NCBI GenBank assembly: GCA_907163375.1
Contig: CAJQUW010007440.1
Location: 186,001-250,000, forward strand
DNA: 64,000 nucleotides
Direction: 5' to 3'
From: Prostheceraeus crozeri
Lineage: Eukaryota > Platyhelminthes > Polycladida > Euryleptidae
In this document: positions 56,355 through 64,000 of the stretch, one piece after another
Position numbering within the stretch: the stretch's first letter is position 1
Layout: each line of letters opens with the position of its first letter
Program-made: the position numbers and the translations under genes
The notes under the pieces: generated by a model
The model's database searches: none
Seen by the model: only the letters and a program-made list of their open reading frames with translations
Told to the model about the DNA's origin: nothing

Positions 56355-58679
56355 AAACAATTCAGCTTAAATGCATCATCTGTCACAACCTGTCTGCACT
56401 GGATCACCAATAGCGCAAATTAGCATGCGGATTTTCAGCGATCGCTTTCAGCTGCAATTTTAAGGCCTAGTTTTATTGTCTTGTTTGCCAATTTCTACAG
56501 ATTTTGTGGAAAAATCAACGAAAACTGATCCATAGATTGACTCAATATTGTTGATGTCCGGTAGCTTTCGACGAGAGGTTGGAGTTCGTAGTTGAGAAGG
56601 AATCAGTTTCCCTGACATTTTTGTTACCAAGTAAAATTAGTTTGCAAAAACGTTTCAGACACACGACATTTCGAGCCACTCGCTCACCATGAATGCATCA
56701 ATTCTCTATTAACAATTGCGAGCATCAGTCGAGAATATGAATTGTGAATGACCAATTCCTGATTTATTAACCTTTTTGTTTTCATGATTATTGTTCATTG
56801 CCTGTGATCAAGAGCGTGGCTGGGAAAGTCGGGTGCCTGCAACATTTTTAGAAGTTTATTTTGCCTGGCAATAAAAATTGAAAGTGAAACTTTTTTTCTC
56901 CTTAAATATAACCACCGTCGAAGCTATTCATTTACAAAGTGACAACAACCGCAGTATTAATCTAAGGAAGGCAAAGTCACAAATAATTTAAGCAAACCAT
57001 ACATATCTACTCAATTTAACTATCTGCATCATAAAACGTTAGAATATTGCTACAAAAGCGAAAATATTTGCATGATTTTTTCGCATATTTAAGTGGAACT
57101 CGCACGCTAATTTGTGCCATTGGTCACCTTTAGTCGACAAAATTGTCCTGATTTGGCAATTGAATTTGTTATTGGTCAGAGACATGCAACTTTTGTAACT
57201 GTCATCAACGTTAGCTAGTGCTGCAGGTAGTGTGATTTGTCAAGTTTAGATGTAGGTCTTAGTGAAAGGATCAGTAGTGGCAATCATTATGTCAGTGGCA
57301 TTCAATGCGCAGGAAATCATCGTGCAAAATAATTTAGTGAAATATTGCACTTCTCAAGCAAGTCAGAAAAATATATTGTAAACAACAAATTTTCATGTGC
57401 AACAAATTTCGGTGAATTTTGCGAGCGCGAATAACTATTGAAAACTTTTTACCATGGATATTGTGAAATCATTACTGGGGACAATCCTTAATGAAGTCAA
57501 ATTGAGCGAAGTCAGAACACTGTCATCTCTGGCCTCATATATTATTTTGATTGGAAATATTTTTCTAGTCACATAAATATACTGGTGTGTTATGCTAATT
57601 ATTTACTAGCAGTTATACTAGTAGTGTGAACAAGATATCAATAAATAAGGCATGAATACAAATAAAAACCTACTGTGTAATAGCTATGCCAACGACCTGA
57701 CACCGAATTCATGAATGTCAGTGATGCATGAGAAAGTATCAGTATTATAATCAACATGTGAAATCTGTTAAAATGGGCTCGCAACAGGTTCAATTCCACC
57801 GACTGGTTTAAAAAGTTCAGTCGCTTAAAATTACCGAGCGGCAGCCAATAGCACGGTTGCATAGTGAGGTTTTGAGGACACAAATTCATAGAATTCAGAT
57901 CCTACTTGTGCGGAGGTCTGTCGTCCCCTCCTCACGTAATTTACAGACGGTGTATGAGTAGCCAGCGTTTTTTGTACTCAAATAGTATGCGACCATGAAC
58001 TCGCAAAAATTAGTTGTTGCGAATTAGTCCAGGAGTTGACAGTCGTGAAAATTGTTGTTTTACAGTGAATGGGTAAAATGTGACTGATATGACGATCGAA
58101 GGTTAGTTCCTGTGAAAACATCTTATAGCTAACATCAAAAACTCAAGCGATGTAATGTGCATAATATTCAAATTTATCAACTTATATGTAGATTTTCAAC
58201 ATTGCAAGTGTGTAGAGGGTTGCGGTACGTGATTTGATTGCCGAATCATCCTGGTAAGGAAAAAATGAACCAGTGAACTGTGCGTTTATTTTGCTCTCTT
58301 TTCCCCCATGCTTTTTTCCCTAGTTGATTACCGGTATATCTGACAAAATGCGTCGTACTTTCATTTTTTATAATGTCACAAAGTATTTTTATTGATGTAC
58401 TCCTATACCAGCATAACTTTTGTGATTGGTGGTCTGTTTTTGTTAAATTGTTAGAGTTGCATTCGACAAAGGCATTTAATGCATGTTTTGTATTATATGA
58501 GTGACTGATAAAGATTATTGAATATAAGTGCTTTTGTTTTCATGCGAAAGCTTGGCTATTAATTAAATTAAGCTTATTTATTGTAATTCATCTTAAACAA
58601 ATTGAAAAATGCACAAAATTTTATGTGCATTTTTTAGTTCGTGACCATGAACTGAAGAGATCGATTACATCACGCATTC
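56355..58679. other. 3' UTR of the zinc-finger gene, then intergenic
   Basis: The first ~520 bp to the AATAAA at 56870 are probably 3' UTR. Beyond it I see no gene; the open frame at 57638-57889 has no recognisable domain. Confidence 0.45.
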
Positions 58680-58910
58680 ATTTTGACTGCCATTTTTAAC
58701 CACTCTTGTGCGGCTTCTGTAGATTGCATATCTGGAAACCGCATTTATATAGACTGCTATGCAGTTCCGATTTTATTTACTGAACTCGAGTTGTGACCCA
58801 GTAGGCCTACCAAATATGAAATATGCAAATTGATACACTTTTGAAAAAATTATCAAGGAATTGACTGATAATGATAGCAATACAGAGGAATGGTATATCT
58901 ACAGTTAATC
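58680..58910 (+). mobile_element. Diverged fragment related to family A
   Basis: Short blocks match the left half of family A in order (CGATTTTATT, GATATGCAAATT-like, GAATTGACTGATAATGA-like, GAGGAATGGTAT-like) with many differences. It is an old or distantly related copy. Confidence 0.4.
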
Positions 58911-59815
58911 CTCCACGTCATTCTGAGAAGTTATACACATAGAGATTTAGAGTTACTCTAATTTAGCTAATCTGTAGGTTCCGAATAATCCGAGTATTTT
59001 AGTCCGATCATCCGATTGCCCCGCTCTGGAAACTGAAAATTTAACTTCCTATGTCAATGATTTGTGCAATTTCAGTTATTAACATCCAGAAAGACTAAGC
59101 ACCTGATGCCTTATTGCGCAATCTAGACTTTTGGTGTCATGGGTGGAAATCTTTAAAAAAATCGTTGTATTATCACAACATGAAATCCTTTCAATCATCT
59201 ATTTTCACTTAAGTCTTGCAAAACGAAGCTGTACGTGATTAGCCTTCGACGATTTAATTAAACAAGATTGTGGTGCATTGGACAATCATTCAATTGTTGC
59301 AGACTAAGGTCCACTTTCATCAATGTTTCGTACCTCAGGATATTGATTGTAATTACAAGCTTTAGTCTTGGTCTGCGTTAAAAGTATTGGTCTGCTGCAA
59401 GGGCTTCAAAGACCTAGCTGTTGCTTTGAAAACTTAAATCAAAGCTTTTATAATTCTCACCCACCATAAACGATTGTTGACTTCATGCTTACTCGGTGTT
59501 AATTGACAATTTTCATAATAGGTCTTTCGGGTCAGCATCCAAGCCATTTCTTTTAACTAGCGCGTTTTCGAAGTTTACAAGAGGCTTGCATAAAAATTAA
59601 TTCAGCTGATCTTCCTTAGCGAGGAGTCAATTCGACTGAGTTTTACCCAAAGAATCCTGGTCAATTAAGGGCTTAGTAGGCCTAATGCTTGGTCCCACTA
59701 GGCACAATTTGATTTGATCGAGCATAGGTATAGATACACAAGTGCAATGTATTTCTGAGATCACTGCGGCGCACATGCAGTCCCAGGTAATAGGCCTAAT
59801 ATAGCCGACATATAT
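58911..59815. other. Intergenic, nothing recognised
   Basis: About 900 bp with no gene or repeat boundary seen; TAGGCCTA-type words occur near 59690 and 59790. Confidence 0.45.
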
Positions 59816-60589
59816 CCTGTGGGAACGAATCTTGCGAAAAACTGGCGAATGTCAGCTGCAGAATATCATGCTAAAGTTCAGTCATATTTGCGGGATATTC
59901 GCTGGCGAAGTTCGCCGGCGACAATTCGCGCTCTATATGTCACCTTTTACTTTTGACCTTCTCTCTTATTTTCTTTAGTAATCCGCCTCTACAGTCGAGG
60001 CTCTATTCTCTCCCTCACCTCCTCACCATCCCCCACATATGGCTTATCTATCTAAGAAATAAGTGCAGACTATCATTCTTTGATAATGATAAGAATATAG
60101 AGAATCCGCATATATCAATTTTCGTAACATCTCTTGACATTCAATAATTTACAACAATGACAAATATTTGAATAATATCATAGTATTTACTGCTACATTT
60201 ATGGGAGATAAATACTTTTTTTAGTTTAAGCCTTCGTGAATTAAAAAAAGATCCCTTTTTATCAGATCAGACTGAGTATACAATATATTTTCATGTGAAG
60301 GTAATATACGAACATTACTACTTACCACTAATTAGTTGCTACAATATCCACGATTTCGCCGGTTGGCGAAAAATCAGCTCGCATTAGTAAACAAATATCT
60401 ACCAACTAATTATAGCAACTTTTTCGCCACCTGTCGATTTTTAATTTCACACATGTTTTTGGATAAATGATGACCATTTTCACATGCGGAGATAGTTTTT
60501 ACACGAAAATGAACCTTTAAAAAAATTATCCACAAAATCGCTACCTCGCCAGATAATCTGTTGATATTAGCAAGATGCGTTCCCACAGG
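59816..60589. mobile_element. 774-bp MITE, copy 2 of the 16344-17125 element
   Basis: The same 20-bp termini (CCTGTGGGAACGAATCTTGC, reversed CCTGTGGGAACGCATCTTGC) and near-identical interior throughout, with small indels. Flanks are TATAT on the left and GTATAT on the right, a possible AT-rich target duplication. No coding content. Confidence 0.8.
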
Positions 60590-62060
60590 GTATATAGCCC
60601 TAAAATAATTGATCAAACTGCAGGCGGAGATAGGCATCCAATCATCATCGCGCGAAATTTGCAATTTGAGTCGAAAAAGTGGGCTGGCCCAATCTTACAG
60701 AACATATCATCTGTCTCAGGCGACTTGCATTCTGCATTAATACTATATAGCGTTGGGTAATCCGATCAAACAGAATAGACCAGTCGCAAAGCGAGAAACC
60801 TTTAAAAAAAGTGATTGCGCATGTATAGGCCTATGCAGAAGGTCTATTCAAAAAACATCACCTTGTTCGAATCTTTAATTAGCAATATTGTCTGTGAGAT
60901 GGCGATGGTCGAATAGATCGGAGATTAAGCGAAGGAGTTTTTCGAAAACTTGTTAACGCGTCCCTTACAGAAAATCATTGACTTGTCTTGACAATCATCA
61001 TGGCATGTAAATATTTCTACACTAGATGACATGCCACGCGCAATTACGGAACACCCCTGACATCCGTGGTTAAAGACATTCTATTCTTCTACGCGTTGCA
61101 CTAAGAGTCAGAAATCACTTGATCTGATGCTGTTAAAACATGGGGAATGTTTTGCTCATGAATGGGGAACGCTTATAGTTTTCGCGTCGTCTGCGCTGCC
61201 GCTTGAACCACGGATGAACCGATAAGCATGTTCGGTCTTCCCTGAGCATGAAATCGAGGTCCTATCACATTGTTTAGCCTCTGATACATGCATGAGACGC
61301 AGTCTATATAACAGGACTGACGACAGAATTGCAGCAATGTCACGCATAGCCACGTATGTTTAGGGTCATGTGTAATTACGCGTAATTGAACGTGGCATGT
61401 CACCCAGTGTATACTCGTTCCCATCTCGATCATTGAAGTAGTGATATATTGAAAATGGGATTTCGCGCATACTAGGCTACTGCATTTTTGGGATTTATTG
61501 TAATTTGCATGCAATGAAATTGACAAAGCATGATTATGCTATTGTTTCAAGTATACAATTTCCTCGATAACTATTGCCAATTTTACTGTCACATGAATGT
61601 TCGACTATAGCATAGGCTAATTTTGTCAATTTTAACATAGTTGGTGCTTGAAGGAATAAACAATAATGATACTCAGTTTTAAATCAAGTGAATTGGCGTT
61701 TCATGCACTAACCATTAATTTTCAAAGTCAAACTCCATAGAAACTTCGCATTCTAGAAGTTAGCAACGCACAGAAACGGTAGTGCCTTGCCAAAAAAATC
61801 GCATTTGTTAGGCTTTGTTTTACACGTGTGGCTTGTGTGATGAAACCTTTTTTCATCTAATACAAATTAATTTCATATTTGCAGATATGACTTCCTCGGC
61901 TTCTTTGGTGTTGCATTAACTCCTGAGTAAAAAATGTCTTTTAGTGTGACCAAATAAAATCAATCTCGCATCAACAGTTTTGTAAAAACTAAGCTAAGAA
62001 GAAATACTTCTATCTATTAGAAAAAGCCACACCGATTAGCAGATACAAATGATTCCACCT
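60590..62060. other. Intergenic, nothing recognised
   Basis: No gene seen. The minus-strand open frame at 61173-61526 lacks recognisable domains. Confidence 0.4.
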
Positions 62061-62170
62061 TCTTGATTATGTGTAGAGGAGGATAGCTTTCGGTGGTCAC
62101 CTGAGTATCAAAATTCGTCTGACTACTCAGCTGACCACAAAAAGCTATGCTCCGCTCCACATAATCAAGA
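62061..62170. repeat. 110-bp hairpin downstream of the PRPSAP exon
   Basis: TCTTGATTATGTG at the left end is matched by CACATAATCAAGA at the right end, and AGCTAT/ATAGCTT and GGTGGTCAC/CTGACCAC-like blocks continue the pairing almost to the centre. It lies just beyond the probable polyadenylation signal of the PRPSAP gene, so is probably a small MITE. Confidence 0.6.
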
Positions 62171-62215
62171 ATGAGCAATAAAAGAGGATTTTTCATTGAA
62201 AAATTTCACGAAACA

Positions 62216-62221
62216 TTTATT
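62216..62221 (-). terminator. Polyadenylation signal of PRPSAP
   Basis: AATAAA on the minus strand about 300 bp downstream of the PRPSAP stop codon. Confidence 0.5.
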
Positions 62222-62518
62222 TCTTGCCAAGTTTTTAGCATTCCAGCATAACCTTAAATTAAAATAAAACAATGTCAAGTATAGGAAATAGAAAACATTT
62301 GTATGTTCTGGAAAGACAAAACATCAAATACCATAACTATGGCGATAATTTCCACACAGAGTGATTATGACGAAGATCTGACGCACTGACTATTTTACAA
62401 ATGTTGATGTTTTGTAGAAACATCGAACACTGCAGGTCTGTGGCGACAATTTCCAAACTGGAACAATATCATGGAACGCAGATGCTCACGCCAATTCTGT
62501 ACAATATAGAGCAACATA

Positions 62519-62752
62519 TTAATCATCTTTAGGGATATTCATGAAGAGGTAGGACATAGATTCATTGAAATGAATTCTGCGAATGGCCTCAGCTAATAGC
62601 ACACTGACATCTACTGTCTTAATTTTTGGACATTCAATTTTCTGTTTGTCGTGAGGGATTGTGTTTGTCACGACAATTTCATCAATTCCACTATCAGCAA
62701 GGAGTCTTGGACCTTCACTACTGAGCAGCCCGTGCGTCACCATGACGTAGAC
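62519..62752 (-). CDS. PRPSAP: PRPP synthetase-associated protein, last coding exon
   Basis: The exon begins after the acceptor CAAATTTTCCTTTTCAG (minus strand) and encodes [53 protein letters not shown] and SMSYLF, ending NIPKDD. This is the C-terminal end of the PRPSAP1/PRPSAP2 family, non-catalytic partners of phosphoribosyl-pyrophosphate synthetase in the cytosol. [10 protein letters not shown] and the short acidic tail favour PRPSAP over the catalytic PRPS enzymes. Earlier exons lie to the right, beyond the window or in unrecognised sequence. Only one PRPSAP gene can be assumed; 1 versus 2 cannot be told. Confidence 0.9.
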   Translation of the reverse strand, partial: VYVMVTHGLLSSEGPRLLADSGIDEIVVTNTIPHDKQKIECPKIKTVDVSVLLAEAIRRIHFNESMSYLFMNIPKDD

Positions 62753-63560
62753 CTGAAAAGGAAAATTTGAAAATTCACTGATTCTCTGATAAGGACGAAA
62801 ACAAACCACCTAAATGAGTTCAAGATTCAATTGATTATCGCGTACGTTTCATGCAACGTTCTTAGCGCGCCGCACACGACTCAAGAGCTTATATCATGGG
62901 GTTTTCTAAAGGAGAACATGTGAATATGACAGGAGTGGGCCGATACATTTTTATAATCAAGAATCGTCACATTAAGTCACATACAGATAGTGCATGTAGA
63001 TGGTCACATTTTGTCAGATGCTGATTGGAAACGCGAAGTAAATTTGACACATACCGATGGACAAAGAATGGCAATTTCAAATGTGCTTGTAATACGGAAT
63101 ATGAAAAGTTGCGCTGAACATGGGCAATATTCATAATGACTGTCAAATGAAGTAATAACGGGACCCGTAATTATCTTGCTAACTAAAAGACTATACAGCC
63201 CATCTTAAGAACGAGAATCCTCTAAGGATCTTTATTATGTGAGATTCAAAAAAATATCAATATTGAGGTGCTCAATATTCACCTCCAGATTTGGGGGTAA
63301 AAACGGACCGACCGACGGCGAAATCGGAACACAGGGGGTAAATACAAGTAAAAAAACTGTATTTTCCAGGAAGTGAAGAAATTCCACTCTAGTATTGCAG
63401 GTTTATCACGAGCATGATTTAACCATTATTGCTTAGCATTCAATCTTTTTTTAACCCTTTCTGAATTCCTATTTTCCGCATGAATTCACCGACCACATTA
63501 TCTCGCAGAGAGAACGGGACACTTAAATTTTGTCTCCAGAGAAGAATCCCACTCAGTTTT
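62753..63560. other. Probable PRPSAP intron
   Basis: Sequence upstream of the last PRPSAP exon on the minus strand, with no further exon recognised within the window. The H2A remnant on the other strand may lie in the same intron. Confidence 0.4.
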
Positions 63561-63573
63561 GTTAAAATTACTA

Positions 63574-63680
63574 TTATTTTGTTCAGTTCTTTCCTGTGTG
63601 TTTGTTTTGCTTTTGAATATATGTATGCTTTTGTTCAGTTCTTTCCTGTGTGTTTGTTTTGCTTTTGAATATATGTATGC
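63574..63680. repeat. Tandem duplication of about 50 bp
   Basis: The unit TTGTTCAGTTCTTTCCTGTG continuing to ATATATGTATGC occurs twice in a row with almost no difference, directly before the H2A-like sequence. Confidence 0.8.
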
Positions 63681-63685
63681 ATCAG

Positions 63686-63870
63686 CGGAATTAAACCTTC
63701 GTAGTGACTTCAATGCTGCAAGAGACAACCATCGATCGCGAATCATCCCGCGACATCTTCAGCTTGCCATACGGACCGATGAAGAATTGAACAAACTATT
63801 GAGCGGAGTTACGCTTGCTCAAGGTGGAGTTTTGCCGAACATCCGGTCTGTTCTCCTTCCGAAGAAGTGA
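63686..63870 (+). pseudogene. Histone H2A C-terminal half, remnant or divergent exon
   Basis: From AARDN at 63715 the frame reads [32 protein letters not shown] and [13 protein letters not shown], then a stop: the second half of the histone fold of H2A with few changes (H2A has NKKTRIIP, RNDEELN, GVTIAQGG, NIQAVLLPKK). The N-terminal tail and first helices are absent; upstream lie only a 50-bp duplication and an AG (63684-63685) that could be an acceptor. No histone 3' stem-loop is seen after the stop. Either a truncated retrocopy or a divergent intron-bearing H2A exon; I favour a remnant. Confidence 0.7.
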
Positions 63871-64000
63871 CAAAAGAATCCACCCAAGTAATTTTGTTAC
63901 TCACGAACGCACACAGAGGAACACGGAGTGCGAACACACTCCGTACTAAGCGTAGCTCTAGACATAAAAATCGAAAAAAACACATGGTCATATGGAATAC

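Overview
The window is repeat-rich eukaryotic DNA, probably from a marine invertebrate animal. Recognisable host coding is sparse and split by introns: the last exon of a PRPP-synthetase-associated protein, a four-finger C2H2 exon and a histone H2A remnant. The motif TAGGCCTA and close variants recur throughout, which I associate weakly with echinoderm or hemichordate DNA. I cannot place the species.

Layout. (1) 1-4720: a compact minus-strand cluster of mostly intronless small genes with their own TATA boxes. It holds two paralogous gene pairs, a RING-like protein and a DEDDh exonuclease, and a ~325-bp tandem array (4725-5860) follows. It looks like an old, unclassified DNA-virus-like insertion. 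(2) 5.9-21.6 kb: a nest of transposons. It contains copies of a hAT-like family (here A) with two palindromic double copies, a LINE carrying a small hammerhead-ribozyme insert, a ~1.9-kb inverted repeat, and one mariner-type transposase gene (21559 down to 14877) split by four insertions. (3) 21.6-36.5 kb: mostly non-coding, with a decayed Ty3/gypsy-like LTR element (about 25.9-31.5 kb), a LINE remnant and small hairpins. (4) 36537-54630: an 18.1-kb Polinton/Maverick with ~0.4-kb terminal inverted repeats and a perfect 6-bp target duplication. It carries protease, integrase, capsid, penton, packaging ATPase and protein-primed DNA polymerase genes. It is a fossil with roughly ten breaks, and a Penelope-like fragment sits inside it. 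(5) 54.7-64 kb: host DNA with the C2H2 exon, a second copy of a 0.78-kb MITE, the PRPSAP exon and the H2A remnant.

The strongest unexplained signal is in the Polinton. A family of tiny GC-rich double hairpins (usually 4-bp stem, 3-base loop, 4-bp stem, short spacer, second hairpin) is scattered through this AT-rich element. At least ten lie in frame inside coding genes, four of them encoding a recurring S-x-R-A-[SF]-P peptide. Stems differ between copies but stay paired, so structure rather than sequence seems conserved. The layout resembles the mobile double-hairpin elements reported from some fungal mitochondrial DNAs. Second in interest are the virus-like cluster at the left edge and a 144-bp hammerhead insert flanked by a 12-bp target duplication.

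All calls were made by eye; no search was run.
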